Origin: Streptomyces xiaopingdaonensis
GTDB taxonomy: Bacteria > Actinomycetota > Actinomycetes > Streptomycetales > Streptomycetaceae
Length of the DNA stretch: 41,850 bases
NCBI RefSeq assembly: GCF_000262345.1
Contig: NZ_AJTQ01000238.1
Span: forward strand, 1 to 41,850
Direction: 5' to 3'
Positions 14,589-26,763 of this stretch are shown here, piece by piece. The position numbers and the translations under genes were made by a program. Position 1 is the stretch's first letter; every line of letters starts with the position of its first letter. The notes under the pieces were generated by a model. It had not been told where the DNA came from. It saw only the letters and a list, made by a program, of their open reading frames with translations, and did no database searches.

Positions 14589-15593
14589 TCAGCCCACCTC
14601 GACGCGGGTGTCCTTGCGCACCTTCGCGGCCGTCTCCGCCGCCTCGTCGAGCGGCGTCGCCTGGCCGGTGAGCGCGGCAGCCGGATCGATGGTGGTGACG
14701 AGCGCGACGGTGCTGTGGTCGGCCCACATGCAGAGCGGAACGCTTACGCTGTCCACCTTGGCGCCGGCGCCCTCGGGCGCGGTGACCTTGATGCTCTGGC
14801 ACTGCATCACCGCGTCGTCACCGAGGCTTTCGGGCTGCTGCTTCTCCGGTTCGCCCTCCAGGTCGACCTTGGCGTCGCCCCCCGCACGGTCCGCCTGCTT
14901 CGCCGACTCCTGCGCCATCAGCCCGAAGGCGAGGTCGAGCACCCGCTGCGGGTCTTCGATCTCGCCCCAGACGCCGCCGAACTGGAGCTGCGTCGCGGTC
15001 TGTTCCGTGCCGGTCGCGTACTCGGCGCCGACCGACTCCGGGTCCTTGACGCCGAACTCCTCGAACTTGTCGGCGTCCTTCGGCTTCACGCCGCCGTCGC
15101 CCGAGGAGTTGGGGCTCCGCTGGTAGTCGTCCGCGACGGTCTGCGGTGTCGTGAGCTTGTACTGCTTGCCGTCGTCCGCGATTTCGTCCCCGTCGCCCGT
15201 GCCCCCGTTGACGACGAGGAACCCGGCGACCACCGCACCGACGACGGCGAGCGCGCCGACGACGATCGCGATCATCTTCCCCTTCTTCTTCCCGCCCTGC
15301 GGCGGGACGGGCATCCCCGGCTGCTGCGGCGGACCGTACGGCGGCTGGCCGGGCGGCTGCTGCCCGTACGGACCCGGCTGCCCCGGATACCCGTATCCCT
15401 GCTGGGGCGGCACCCCGGGCCGGCCCGGCGGCTGCGGAGGCTGCTGGCCGTAACCGGGCTGGACCGAACCGTCGCCCTGCGCATAGGGGTTGGGCCCCGG
15501 CTGCGGCTGGCCGTACGGTCCCGGCTGGTACGGCCCCTGGCCGCCGGGCTGTCCCGGCTGCTGCCCGTAGGGACCGGGCTGGTTGCTGCTCAT
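14589..15593 (-). CDS. Pro/Gly/Gln-rich single-span membrane protein, paralogue B
   Basis: A 334-residue paralogue of the gene at 13310-14248, ATG at 15593 with GGGGAAG seven bases upstream. The cytoplasmic tail has [17 protein letters not shown] repeats to about residue 95. The junction [18 protein letters not shown] is the same as in paralogue A. A lysine cluster (KKKGK) and a single helix ([22 protein letters not shown]) follow. The ectodomain again has two cysteines in equivalent positions (VMQCQSI and [11 protein letters not shown], compare [11 protein letters not shown] in A), so the pair arose by tandem duplication. It is transcribed divergently from valS. Function is unknown; a surface or envelope-sensing role is only a guess. 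Confidence 0.85.
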   Translation of the reverse strand: MSSNQPGPYGQQPGQPGGQGPYQPGPYGQPQPGPNPYAQGDGSVQPGYGQQPPQPPGRPGVPPQQGYGYPGQPGPYGQQPPGQPPYGPPQQPGMPVPPQGGKKKGKMIAIVVGALAVVGAVVAGFLVVNGGTGDGDEIADDGKQYKLTTPQTVADDYQRSPNSSGDGGVKPKDADKFEEFGVKDPESVGAEYATGTEQTATQLQFGGVWGEIEDPQRVLDLAFGLMAQESAKQADRAGGDAKVDLEGEPEKQQPESLGDDAVMQCQSIKVTAPEGAGAKVDSVSVPLCMWADHSTVALVTTIDPAAALTGQATPLDEAAETAAKVRKDTRVEVG

Positions 15594-15686
15594 ACGGCGC
15601 TTCCCCTCCGCTTGGCTCGCCTCGAACGCGCTGGAGAACATCTTCTACGACGGCACTGACAAGTGCTTCCCCGGGAGGGAAACCGA

Positions 15687-15725
15687 TTCGAGACTGCGAC
15701 ATCCCCGCCCGTACACTGGCGCCCG
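15687..15725 (+). promoter_or_regulatory. valS promoter, leaderless layout
   Basis: TACACT (15712-15717) is a good -10 hexamer, and seven bases separate it from the GTG at 15725. Transcription would start at or next to the start codon, and no ribosome site exists upstream. The best -35 candidate, TTCGAG (15687-15692), is 19 bp away and weak. Confidence 0.5.
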
Positions 15726-18373
15726 TGACCGAGAACACCCAGCAGGCCCCGGAGCACCGCGGCCCCCACTCAGCAGCCCCTGCAGACCTGCCGACGCAGT
15801 ACGTGCCGGCCGAGGTAGAGGAGGAGCTGTACGAGCGCTGGGTAGAGCGGGGCTACTTCGAGGCCCACGCCAAGAGCGAGAAGCCTCCCTACACGATCGT
15901 CATCCCCCCGCCGAACGTCACGGGCTCCCTCCACCTGGGCCACGCCTTCCAGCACACGCTCATGGACGCCCTCACCCGCCGCAAGCGCATGCAGGGGTAC
16001 GAGTCGCTCTGGCTCCCCGGCATGGACCACGCGGGTATCGCCACCCAGAACAAGGTCGAGCAGCAGCTCGCCGAGGAGGGCAAGTCCCGCCAGGACCTGG
16101 GGCGTGAGGAGTTCGTCGACCGCGTCTGGCAGTGGAAGGAGGAGTACGGCGGCAAGATCCTCGGCCAGATGCGCCGCCTCGGCGACGGCGTCGACTGGTC
16201 CCGCGAGCGCTTCACCATGGACGAGGGCCTCTCGCGCGCCGTGCAGACCGTCTTCAAGCGGATGTACGACGACGGCCTCATCTACCGCGCCGAGCGCATC
16301 ATCAACTGGTGCCCGCGCTGCCTCACCGCCATCTCCGACATCGAGGTCGAGTACCAGGACGACGACGGCGAACTCGTCTCCGTCCGCTACGGCGAGGGCG
16401 AGGAGTCGGTCGTCGTCGCCACCACCCGTGCCGAGACGATGCTCGGCGACACCGCCATCGCCGTCCATCCCGAGGACGAGCGGTACGCGCACCTCGTCGG
16501 CCGCGAGATCAAGCTGCCGCTCACCGACCGCTCCATCCCCGTCGTCGCCGACGAGCACGTCGACCCGGAGTTCGGCACCGGCGCCGTCAAGGTCACCCCC
16601 GCGCACGACCCGAACGACTTCGAGATCGGCCGCCGCCACGACCTCCCCGCGCTCCAGATGATGGACGAGCGCGGCACCCTCACGGTCCACGGTCCCTTCG
16701 AGGGCCTCGACCGCTTCGAGGCGCGTTCCGCCATCGTCGCCGCCCTGCGCGAACAGGGTCGGATCGTCTCGGAGAAGCGGCCCTACGTCCACAGCGTCGG
16801 GCACTGCTCGCGGTGCAAGACCACGATCGAGCCGCGGCTCTCCATGCAGTGGTGGGTCAAGGTCGGCCCGCTGGCGCAGGCTTCGGGCGACGCGGTGCGC
16901 GACGGCCGGGTCGCCATCCACCCGCCCGAGCTGTCCTCGCGGTACTTCGACTGGGTCGACAACATGCACGACTGGTGCATCTCGCGCCAGCTCTGGTGGG
17001 GCCACCGCATCCCCGTCTGGTACGGCCCGGACGGCGAGACCCGCTGCCTCGGCCCCGACGAGGAGCCCCCGAGCGGCGAAGGCTGGCACCAGGACCCGGA
17101 CGTCCTCGACACCTGGTTCTCCTCCGGCCTGTGGCCCTTCTCCACCCTCGGCTGGCCCGAGGAGACCCCGGACCTCGAGAAGTTCTACTCCACCGACGTC
17201 CTGCTCACCGGCTACGACATCATCTTCTTCTGGGTGGCGAGGATGATGATGTTCGGCCTCTATGCCAGGGACGGCGTCCCGCCGTTCCGCACCGTCGTCC
17301 TCACCGGCCTCGTCCGGGACGAGCACGGCAAGAAGATGTCGAAGTCCTTCGGCAACGTCGTCGACCCGCTCGACTGGATGGACGCCTACGGTTCCGACGC
17401 CCTCCGCTTCACCCTCGCCAGCGGCGCCAACCCCGGCACCGACGTCCCGATCGGCGAGGACTGGGTCAAGGCGTCCCGGAACTTCGCCAACAAGATCTGG
17501 AACGCCACCCGCTTCGCGCTTCTCAACGGCGCCACCGTGGAGGGGCCGCTCCCCGAGTCCGCCGAGATGTCGGCGGCCGACCGCTGGATTCTCTCCCGCC
17601 TCGGCGCCGTCGTCGCCGAAGTCGACGCGCACTACGACGGCTTCGAGTTCGCGCGCCTCTCGGACACCCTGCGCCACTTCGCCTGGGACGAGGTCTTCGA
17701 CTGGTACGTCGAGCTCTCGAAGTCCACCTTCGCCGCGGGCGGACGTCCGGCCGAGGTCTCGCGCCGCGTCCTCGGCGAGGTCCTCGACACCACCCTGCGG
17801 CTGCTCCATCCCGTGGTCCCCTTCGTCACCGAGGCGCTCTGGACGACGCTCACCGGCGGCGAGTCCCTCGTCGTCGCGGAGTGGCCGAAGGACCCCGGCT
17901 TCCGGGACGCCGCGGCGGAGGCGGAGATCGCCGCGGTCCAGCGGGCGGTCACCGAGGTCCGCCGCTTCCGCGCCGACCAGGGGCTCCAGCCGGGCCAGCG
18001 GGTCCCGGCCCGGCTCGTACCGGACGCCGAGGGCTCCCCGCTCGCCGCGCACGAGGAGGCGATCCGCCAACTCCTGCGCCTCCAGCGGCCCGACGACGGC
18101 TTCCGCGAGACGGCGTCGCTCCCGGTCGAGGGCGCGGTCGTCGCCCTCGACCTCTCGGGCGCGATCGACGTCGAGGCCGAGCGCAAGCGGCTTGCCAAGG
18201 ACCTCGCCGCGGCCGAGAAGGAGCTCCAGCAGACGACGGGCAAGCTCGGCAACGACGCCTTCCTCGCCAAGGCACCCGAGCCGGTCGTGGAGAAGATCCG
18301 CGTGCGCAAGGCGAAGGCCGAGGAGGACATCGCGCGCCTCAAGGAGCAGCTCGACCGCCTCCCTTCGGCCTGA
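15725..18373 (+). CDS. valS: Valyl-tRNA synthetase
   Basis: Class I aminoacyl-tRNA synthetase that charges tRNA-Val and edits misactivated threonine. 882 residues from the GTG at 15725. The HIGH motif appears as HLGH (residues 70-73, within [13 protein letters not shown]) and the KMSKS loop as KKMSKSFGN near residue 537. The editing (CP1) domain carries [12 protein letters not shown] and the [15 protein letters not shown] motif. The C-terminal coiled coil, typical of ValRS, starts near residue 815 ([18 protein letters not shown]). Length and motifs are complete. Translation is probably leaderless. It begins the conserved valS-folC-ndk segment; a hairpin at 18382-18418 separates it from folC, which appears to have its own promoter. 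Confidence 0.98.
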   Translation: MTENTQQAPEHRGPHSAAPADLPTQYVPAEVEEELYERWVERGYFEAHAKSEKPPYTIVIPPPNVTGSLHLGHAFQHTLMDALTRRKRMQGYESLWLPGMDHAGIATQNKVEQQLAEEGKSRQDLGREEFVDRVWQWKEEYGGKILGQMRRLGDGVDWSRERFTMDEGLSRAVQTVFKRMYDDGLIYRAERIINWCPRCLTAISDIEVEYQDDDGELVSVRYGEGEESVVVATTRAETMLGDTAIAVHPEDERYAHLVGREIKLPLTDRSIPVVADEHVDPEFGTGAVKVTPAHDPNDFEIGRRHDLPALQMMDERGTLTVHGPFEGLDRFEARSAIVAALREQGRIVSEKRPYVHSVGHCSRCKTTIEPRLSMQWWVKVGPLAQASGDAVRDGRVAIHPPELSSRYFDWVDNMHDWCISRQLWWGHRIPVWYGPDGETRCLGPDEEPPSGEGWHQDPDVLDTWFSSGLWPFSTLGWPEETPDLEKFYSTDVLLTGYDIIFFWVARMMMFGLYARDGVPPFRTVVLTGLVRDEHGKKMSKSFGNVVDPLDWMDAYGSDALRFTLASGANPGTDVPIGEDWVKASRNFANKIWNATRFALLNGATVEGPLPESAEMSAADRWILSRLGAVVAEVDAHYDGFEFARLSDTLRHFAWDEVFDWYVELSKSTFAAGGRPAEVSRRVLGEVLDTTLRLLHPVVPFVTEALWTTLTGGESLVVAEWPKDPGFRDAAAEAEIAAVQRAVTEVRRFRADQGLQPGQRVPARLVPDAEGSPLAAHEEAIRQLLRLQRPDDGFRETASLPVEGAVVALDLSGAIDVEAERKRLAKDLAAAEKELQQTTGKLGNDAFLAKAPEPVVEKIRVRKAKAEEDIARLKEQLDRLPSA

Positions 18374-18381
18374 CCTGCGGG

Positions 18382-18418
18382 CGTCCGGGGCGGCCCCTTC
18401 CCACGGGCCGCCCGGACG
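18382..18418 (+). terminator. Terminator hairpin after valS
   Basis: CGTCCGGGGCGGCCC (18382-18396) pairs with GGGCCGCCCGGACG (18405-18418) over an 8-nt loop with one bulged G. It lies nine bases past the valS stop and before the folC promoter. Confidence 0.75.
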
Positions 18419-18466
18419 TCCGCACGTCCGGCCCCCGCCCGCGGCACCGGTCCGCGGCGGCTTCCG

Positions 18467-18480
18467 TAGACTGGGCGCCG
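18467..18480 (+). promoter_or_regulatory. folC -10 element, leaderless layout
   Basis: TAGACT (18467-18472) is followed by seven bases and then the GTG at 18480. The spacing is the same as for valS and there is no ribosome site. No good -35 hexamer is visible at 16-19 bp. Confidence 0.4.
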
Positions 18481-20102
18481 TGAGTGACGAGCGCCCCGAC
18501 CCGGACCCGGACGAGCCGGACGAGCGGAACACCCGCCCCGACGAACTCCTGCCCCCGACCGACCCCGACGAGGCCGGCGAGTCAGGCGAGGAGACTGCGC
18601 CGCCCGAGCCGGGCTCCTTCGAGGAGATCGTCGGCGAGGCCGCCGACCGTGATCCCGACCTCGCCGTGATCGAGGCCGGCAGCCGCACCCTGCGGGCCCA
18701 GGCCGGCCAGCAGAGCGCGGAGGTTCCGGCCCGCCCCGAGGACCCCGAGGTGGACCGGCAGCTCCAGGAGGTGGAGGCCGAACTCGCCACCCGCTGGGGC
18801 GAGACCAAGCTCGACCCGTCGGTCACGCGCATCCAGGCACTGATGGACGTCCTCGGCGACCCCCAGCGCGCCTTCCCATCGATCCACGTGACGGGCACCA
18901 ACGGCAAGACGAGCACGGCACGCATGATCGAGGCGCTCCTCCTCGCCTTCGACCTCCGCCCGGGCCGCTACAGCTCCCCGCACGTCCAGTCGATCACCGA
19001 GCGGATCAGCGTGGACGGCGCGCCGCTGAGCGCCGAGCGGTTCATCGAGACCTACCGCGACGTCCAGCCGTACGTCGACCTCGTGGACGCGCGCGGCGAG
19101 TACCGCCTCTCCTTCTTCGAGGTGCTGACGGCGATGGCGTACGCCGCCTTCGCCGACGCCCCCGTCGACGTCGGGGTCGTCGAGGTGGGCATGGGCGGCA
19201 CCTGGGACGCCACCAACGTCATCGACGCGGACGTCGCCGTCGTCACGCCGATAGCGCTCGACCACACCGACCGCCTCGGCGGCACCACGGCCGAGATCGC
19301 GGGGGAGAAGTCCGGCATCGTCAAGCAGGACGCCACGGTGGTCCTCGCCCAGCAGCCGGTCGACGCGGCGAGCGTGGTCCTCAAGCGCGCCGTCGAGGTC
19401 GATGCGACGGTCGCCAGGGAGGGCATGGAGTTCGGCGTGGTTTCCCGTGAACTCGCCGTCGGCGGGCAGCTTTTGACGCTGCGCGGCCTCGGCGGCGAGT
19501 ACGCGGACGTCTTCCTGCCGCTGCACGGCGCGCACATGGCGCACAACGCGTCGGTCGCGCTCGCCGCCGTGGAGGCGTTCTTCGGGATCGGCGCCGGCGG
19601 CGCGGGCCAGGAAGCACGCACGCTCGATGTCGAGGCCGTCAAGCAGGCGTTCGCCGGTGTGACCTCACCGGGGCGCCTCGAACTCGTCAGATCGAGCCCC
19701 TCGGTGGTGCTCGACGCGGCGCACAACCCCGCGGGCGCGCGTGCCACCGCGGAGGCGGTGAGCGAGGCGTTCGGGTTCAGCAAGCTCGTCGGCGTCGTGG
19801 CGCCCAGCGGGGACAAGGACGTGCGCGGCCTCCTCGAAGCCTTCGAGCCGATCTTCGCCGAGGTCGTCCTCACCCGGAACTCCACGCCGCGCTCGATGGA
19901 CGTGGACGCGCTCGCCGCGCTCGCCGTCGAGGTCTTCGGCGAGGAGCGGGTGCAGGTGGAGCCGCAGTTGGACAGCGCCCTGGAGGAAGCGATCACCCTC
20001 GCCGAGTCCGAGGACGAGTACGCGGGCGCCGGGGTGCTCGTCACCGGCTCGGTGATCACGGTCGGTGAGGCGAGACTCCTGCTCGGTGGAAGGAGCCGCT
20101 GA
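18480..20102 (+). CDS. folC: Folylpolyglutamate synthase / dihydrofolate synthase
   Basis: Mur-ligase-type ATP enzyme that joins glutamate to dihydropteroate and extends folate polyglutamates. 540 residues from the GTG at 18480. The first ~105 residues are an acidic, disordered extension (DERPDPDPDEPDERN and onwards) before the catalytic region starts at RWGETKLDPSVTRIQALMDVLG. The P-loop is HVTGTNGKTST near residue 137, followed by RYSSPHV and the folate-binding ITERISVDG. EVGMGGTWDATNVI and LDAAHNPAG, where the Mur-ligase C-terminal domain starts, are intact. The long N-terminal tail exceeds the usual FolC length and might be trimmed if a later start is used. Its stop overlaps the next gene (TGATG), so the two are translationally coupled. 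Confidence 0.96.
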   Translation: MSDERPDPDPDEPDERNTRPDELLPPTDPDEAGESGEETAPPEPGSFEEIVGEAADRDPDLAVIEAGSRTLRAQAGQQSAEVPARPEDPEVDRQLQEVEAELATRWGETKLDPSVTRIQALMDVLGDPQRAFPSIHVTGTNGKTSTARMIEALLLAFDLRPGRYSSPHVQSITERISVDGAPLSAERFIETYRDVQPYVDLVDARGEYRLSFFEVLTAMAYAAFADAPVDVGVVEVGMGGTWDATNVIDADVAVVTPIALDHTDRLGGTTAEIAGEKSGIVKQDATVVLAQQPVDAASVVLKRAVEVDATVAREGMEFGVVSRELAVGGQLLTLRGLGGEYADVFLPLHGAHMAHNASVALAAVEAFFGIGAGGAGQEARTLDVEAVKQAFAGVTSPGRLELVRSSPSVVLDAAHNPAGARATAEAVSEAFGFSKLVGVVAPSGDKDVRGLLEAFEPIFAEVVLTRNSTPRSMDVDALAALAVEVFGEERVQVEPQLDSALEEAITLAESEDEYAGAGVLVTGSVITVGEARLLLGGRSR

Positions 20103-20443
20103 TGCGCACCCTGTGTGCCTCGACCCTGATCGGTGAGTTCTTCGTCATCGGCTTCGCCGGGCTCGTGGCGATGCAGCTCGGCGCTGCCTCGACGGGCACG
20201 GTCTGGCTCGTCTCCGGGGTCGCCATGGCGTTCTGCGTCGTGCTCTGCGGCATGCTCGGGCGGCCGGCTGCGGTCCCCGCGGGCTGGGTGCTCCAAGCCG
20301 TGCTCGTGGCCGGCGGCTTCGTCCTCCCGACGATGTTCTTCCTCGGTGCGTGCTTCGCGGGGCTCTGGTGGGCGTCCGTCCACTTCGGGCAGAAGATCGA
20401 CGAGGCGAAGGCGCGGTTCGCGGCGGAACCTGACGCGGCGTAG
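20102..20443 (+). CDS. DUF4233-like membrane protein
   Basis: A 113-residue membrane protein whose ATG at 20102 overlaps the folC stop (TGATG), with GGAAGGAG upstream. Three to four hydrophobic helices are visible: LIGEFFVIGFAGLVAMQLG, GTVWLVSGVAMAFCVVLCGML, GWVLQAVLVAGGFVLPTMFFLGACFAGLWW. The tail is charged (HFGQKIDEAKARFAAEPDAA). The start MRTLCASTLIGE and the position directly after folC match the DUF4233 family common in actinobacteria. Function is unknown; tight coupling suggests coexpression with folate synthesis, but the small membrane form gives no catalytic clue. Confidence 0.88.
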   Translation: MRTLCASTLIGEFFVIGFAGLVAMQLGAASTGTVWLVSGVAMAFCVVLCGMLGRPAAVPAGWVLQAVLVAGGFVLPTMFFLGACFAGLWWASVHFGQKIDEAKARFAAEPDAA

Positions 20444-20807
20444 CCGCCGGCCGGCAGGCGTCCGGCCGTGCGCCGGCGGCGACTTGGCGTGGTTCGGGCG
20501 AGGTACGGCGTGCGAGGGGCGCGGACGCGCCCCGGCGTACGGGGCGTGCGCCGCGTGGTGGCGGGAGCCAGGTGCTGCGTGAAGCCGCCGCGCCCGCGCC
20601 GTGTAGCCTCTCTCCAACCCCCCTTGCGTACCGCCTGCACGGGCCGCGGTCCGCTGTCCGGCCGCGCCCGGGTGCGGACGCCCCCTCGCCTTCCCCGGTA
20701 GCCGGCGTCTCGCGGAGCGGGCCAAGCGGGGCCCGTAGCCCCTCGCGCGGCGGGCCGGTGCCACTCGCCGGACGTCGGCGTCAGCCAAGGAAGCCAAGGA
20801 GTCCACT
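20443..20807 (+). other. folC operon terminator and ndk upstream region
   Basis: No gene is seen. GCCGCCGGC (20443-20451, overlapping the stop codon) pairs with GCCGGCGGC (20472-20480), a likely terminator with a 20-nt loop that can fold further. The following ~300 bases are GC-rich with no consistent reading frame. A TAGCCT hexamer in GTGTAGCCTCTC around 20600 could be an ndk -10, leaving a leader of roughly 200 bases. The ribosome site AAGGAG precedes the ndk GTG by about eight bases. Confidence 0.45.
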
Positions 20808-21230
20808 GTGAGCCAGCCGAGCCAGCGAACCCTCGTCCTGCTCAAGCCCGACACCGTCCGCCGCGGCCTCGTCGGTGAGGTCATCGGCCGTATCGAGGCG
20901 AAGGCCGGCTGGCGGATCGTCGAGATGGACCTGCGCACCATCGAACGCCCCGTGCTGGAGCAGCACTACGCGGAGCACGAGGGCCGTCCGTTCTACGAGC
21001 CGCTCGTGGAGTTCATGGCCTCCGGCCCTTCCGTCGCGATGATCGTCGAGGGGGAACGGGTGATCGAGGGCGTCCGTGCGCTCGCCGGACCGACCGACCC
21101 GATCGCCGCCGCCCCCGGCTCGATCCGCGGTGACCATGCCACCATCGTCAGGGAGAACCTCATCCACGCTTCGGACTCCGAGGAGTCGGCCGAGCGGGAG
21201 ATCAAGCTCTTCTTTCCCGAGGTGAGTTGA
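20808..21230 (+). CDS. ndk: Nucleoside diphosphate kinase
   Basis: Transfers the gamma-phosphate from ATP to nucleoside diphosphates through a phosphohistidine. 140 residues, GTG at 20808 with AAGGAG eight bases upstream. The fold starts RTLVLLKPDTVRRGLVGEVIGRIE, and the active site is His120 in NLIHASDS preceded by GSIRGDH. The Kpn-loop proline (GPTDP) is present. The length is typical of bacterial Ndk. It lies between folC and mreB as in other Streptomyces and is probably transcribed alone. Confidence 0.97.
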   Translation: MSQPSQRTLVLLKPDTVRRGLVGEVIGRIEAKAGWRIVEMDLRTIERPVLEQHYAEHEGRPFYEPLVEFMASGPSVAMIVEGERVIEGVRALAGPTDPIAAAPGSIRGDHATIVRENLIHASDSEESAEREIKLFFPEVS

Positions 21231-21490
21231 GCCGTCGGCCTGCCGCTCCCGCGGCCTGCGGCACGCCAACTGGCCGAGCGCCCGCGGTGGAACCCGTCTC
21301 GCCGACACGACGTCCTCATTACGAGGGACGCTCGCGGTTCCACTCACAATGACGGAGGAACCGTCTCTACGCGTTCGGGAAACCGCGTCTACGATGGAAT
21401 CCTTGCGCAGCGCGACGCCAAGCGGGCGCTTTCACTCCCTGCCGTCGTCCCACACACAACCCTCCACTTCCGGAAGGCCAGACGCATCCT

Positions 21491-22522
<1,032 letters not shown>

Positions 22523-22552
22523 CCCGGCCACGGACCGGCCCGCAGCGCGGGG

Positions 22553-22596
22553 ACGATCCGCCGCACGGACGAGGAACCAACCGCGCGGCGGATCGT
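22553..22596 (+). terminator. Stem-loop between mreB and mreC
   Basis: ACGATCCGCCGC (22553-22564) pairs perfectly with GCGGCGGATCGT (22585-22596) over a 20-nt loop. No U-run follows. It could end most mreB transcripts while letting some continue into mreCD, giving more MreB than MreC or MreD. The AT-richer stretch that follows (22630-22700) could hold an mreC promoter. Confidence 0.6.
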
Positions 22597-22745
22597 TGCA
22601 GTTGGGGCGGGCGCCGCCGAACTGCCCGTCGGAGAAACGGTCTTCGACAGCCAAATGAACATAGCTGAGTACGACCCGAGCATGTCCTGAAACAGCACGA
22701 CCAAAAGAAGACCCGGTCCGACTGAGAAAGGCACGGCCGCCGCAC

Positions 22746-23768
22746 GTGAGGGATTCCCGAGAAAGCCGGCTGCTGCTCGTCCTGCTGGTCGCCATCGCGT
22801 TCGCGCTGATCACGGTGGACCTCAGAGGCGGCGAGCAGTCTCCGCTCGACGGCGCAAGGGGGGCGGCCGCGTCAGCGCTCGGCCCGGTGGAGAAGGGGGT
22901 GGCCTCCGCAGTCGACCCGGTCGGCAACGCCATCGGAGCGGTACGCGACTCCGGGGCCCGGCACGACCGGATCAGCCGGCTGGAGCAGGAGAACGCCGCG
23001 CTGCGCCAGAAGCTCGGTTCCGACGACCGCAACCGCTCCCGCGCCCGCGAACTCGACAGGCTCCTCAAGACGGCGGGCGCCGGCAGCTACGGCGTCAAGG
23101 GTGCCCAGGTCATCGCGATCGGCCCGGCCCAGGGCTTCTCCTGGACGGTCACGATCGACGCAGGCAGCAAGGACGGCCTCGCCAAGGACATGACGGTGCT
23201 CAACGGCGACGGGCTGGTCGGCCGCATCACCACGGTCGGCTCCTCCACCTCGACCGTGCTCCTCGCCAACGACCCCGACTTCACCGTCGGCACCCGCATG
23301 GAGAAGAGCAGCGAACTCGGCTTCGCGACCGGGGGCGGGGACCGCGCCCTCAGCGTCCAGCTCCTCAACGGCAAGGCGAAGGTGAAGAAGGGCGACCGAC
23401 TCGTCACCTTCGGCTCCAACGCCGACAAGCCCTTCGTGCCCGGCGTCCCCGTCGGCGAGGTCACCAAGGTGGACCGGCACAGGGGCGACCTGACGCGGGC
23501 CGTCAGCGTCCGCCCGTACGTCGGCTTCAGCAAGCTCGACATCGTCGGCGTCGTCGTCAAGCCACCGCGCAGCGACCCGCGCGATGCCGTCCTGGAGGCG
23601 AAGAAGCCGGAGAAGCCGACGCCCACCGTCACCGTCACGGCGACCCCCGGCGCACCGGAGGAGGGCGAGGAGGACGCGGGCGAGGCGCCCGAGTCCGGCA
23701 GCCCGCCGGGCGACGCCGCACCGCCCGCCGAGGAGCCAGGCACGACGCCCCCACCGGAAGGCCAGTGA
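22746..23768 (+). CDS. mreC: Rod-shape determining protein MreC
   Basis: Periplasm-facing scaffold that connects MreB with the PBP2-RodA synthase. 340 residues from the GTG at 22746. A membrane helix at residues ~8-22 (LLLVLLVAIAFALITV) is followed by a coiled coil (ISRLEQENAALRQKL, about 80-115). The paired beta-barrel domain then runs to about 285 (GLVGRITTVGSSTSTVLL, GDRLVTFGSN, VPGVPVGEVTKVD). The last ~55 residues are an acidic Pro/Glu/Gly-rich tail (PEEGEEDAGEAPESGSPPGD). The ribosome site is weak (GAGAAAGG about 15 bases upstream). It is coupled to mreD by overlap or near-overlap. Confidence 0.96.
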   Translation: MRDSRESRLLLVLLVAIAFALITVDLRGGEQSPLDGARGAAASALGPVEKGVASAVDPVGNAIGAVRDSGARHDRISRLEQENAALRQKLGSDDRNRSRARELDRLLKTAGAGSYGVKGAQVIAIGPAQGFSWTVTIDAGSKDGLAKDMTVLNGDGLVGRITTVGSSTSTVLLANDPDFTVGTRMEKSSELGFATGGGDRALSVQLLNGKAKVKKGDRLVTFGSNADKPFVPGVPVGEVTKVDRHRGDLTRAVSVRPYVGFSKLDIVGVVVKPPRSDPRDAVLEAKKPEKPTPTVTVTATPGAPEEGEEDAGEAPESGSPPGDAAPPAEEPGTTPPPEGQ

Positions 23769-23770
23769 CG

Positions 23771-24472
23771 ATGTACGTGAACCGAGTCCTCCTGTCGGCC
23801 TTCCTCGTGGTGGTCGCCCTCATCGTCCAGGTCAGCGTCCTCGCCCGACTCCAACTCCCGGGCGCCGTACCCGACTTGCTCCTCCTCACCGTCCTCGGCC
23901 TCGCCATGGTCTACGGTCACACGGCCGGCGCCGCGATCGGCTTCTTCGCCGGCCTCCTCGCCGACCTGGCGCCCCCCGCCGACCACGCCGTCGGGCGGTA
24001 CGCCCTCGTCCTCTGCCTCATCGGCTACGCCGCCGGGCTCACCCGCCCCGAGAAGGGCGGCCACCGCTCGGCGACGGTGCCCATGCTCGTCGTGGCGTGC
24101 ACGGCGGCCGCCTCGACGCTCCTCTACGCGGGCGTCGGCGCGCTCGTCGGCGACACCGCGGCACGCTCGGCCGGGCTCGGCGCGCTGGTGCTCACCGCGA
24201 CCGTCTACGACCTGCTCCTCGCGCCGTTCACCGTTCCGTGGATCATGTGGCTCGCCCGGCGCACCGAGAAGAAGGACCCCATGGCGGAGACGTCGGGCCT
24301 GAGCGACCGGCTCTTCGGTCTCTCCGGGGGTACGGGGCTCGGGCTCGGCGGAGGGACGGGCCTGCTCGGCAGAGGGCGGTCCGGCAGGTCGGGCGTGGGC
24401 GGCGGCAAGAGCGTCATCCGGCGGTCCTCGCGCGGCAAGGTCGGAAAGATCAAGGGGGTCAAGAAGCTGTGA
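23771..24472 (+). CDS. mreD: Rod-shape determining protein MreD
   Basis: Integral membrane partner of MreC in the elongation complex, 233 residues. Two starts are possible: a GTG at 23765 that overlaps the mreC stop, and the ATG at 23771. The ATG is preferred because GGAAGG (23756-23761) is nine bases from it but only three from the GTG. Five to six hydrophobic helices run from VLLSAFLVVVALIVQVSVLA to LVLTATVYDLLLAPFTVPWIMWLA, with the usual VPDLLLLTVLGLAMVYG segment. The C-terminal ~65 residues are an unusual Gly/Arg/Lys-rich basic tail (GGTGLGLGGGTGLLGRGRS and so on) that would be cytoplasmic and could contact MreB or RNA; this is inference. Confidence 0.95.
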   Translation: MYVNRVLLSAFLVVVALIVQVSVLARLQLPGAVPDLLLLTVLGLAMVYGHTAGAAIGFFAGLLADLAPPADHAVGRYALVLCLIGYAAGLTRPEKGGHRSATVPMLVVACTAAASTLLYAGVGALVGDTAARSAGLGALVLTATVYDLLLAPFTVPWIMWLARRTEKKDPMAETSGLSDRLFGLSGGTGLGLGGGTGLLGRGRSGRSGVGGGKSVIRRSSRGKVGKIKGVKKL

Positions 24473-24525
24473 GCGACGCCTCGGTCGGCCAGCAGGCCCG
24501 CAAGCGCCACGGCAGGGGGTAGGCA

Positions 24526-26759
<2,234 letters not shown>

Positions 26760-26763
<4 letters not shown>

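Noticed and set aside
15770..18925. A 1051-residue open frame antisense to valS
   Set aside because: A mirror of GC-rich third positions in valS; the protein is Val/Asp/Gly/Leu-biased without domains.
21357..21391. GGAACC with CGTCTA upstream of mreB as a sigma-E-type promoter
   Set aside because: The spacer is 23 bp, much longer than the ~16 bp that ECF promoters use.
22654..22689. An 11-residue leader-like ORF (MNIAEYDPSMS) before mreC
   Set aside because: No ribosome site and no link to an attenuator; likely chance in an AT-richer promoter zone.
24469..24522. A 17-codon ORF (MSDASVGQQARKRHGRG) between mreD and PBP2, starting GTGA on the mreD stop
   Set aside because: Too short to judge, and not known as a family. 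It could serve as a coupling leader for PBP2, but nothing beyond the overlap supports it.
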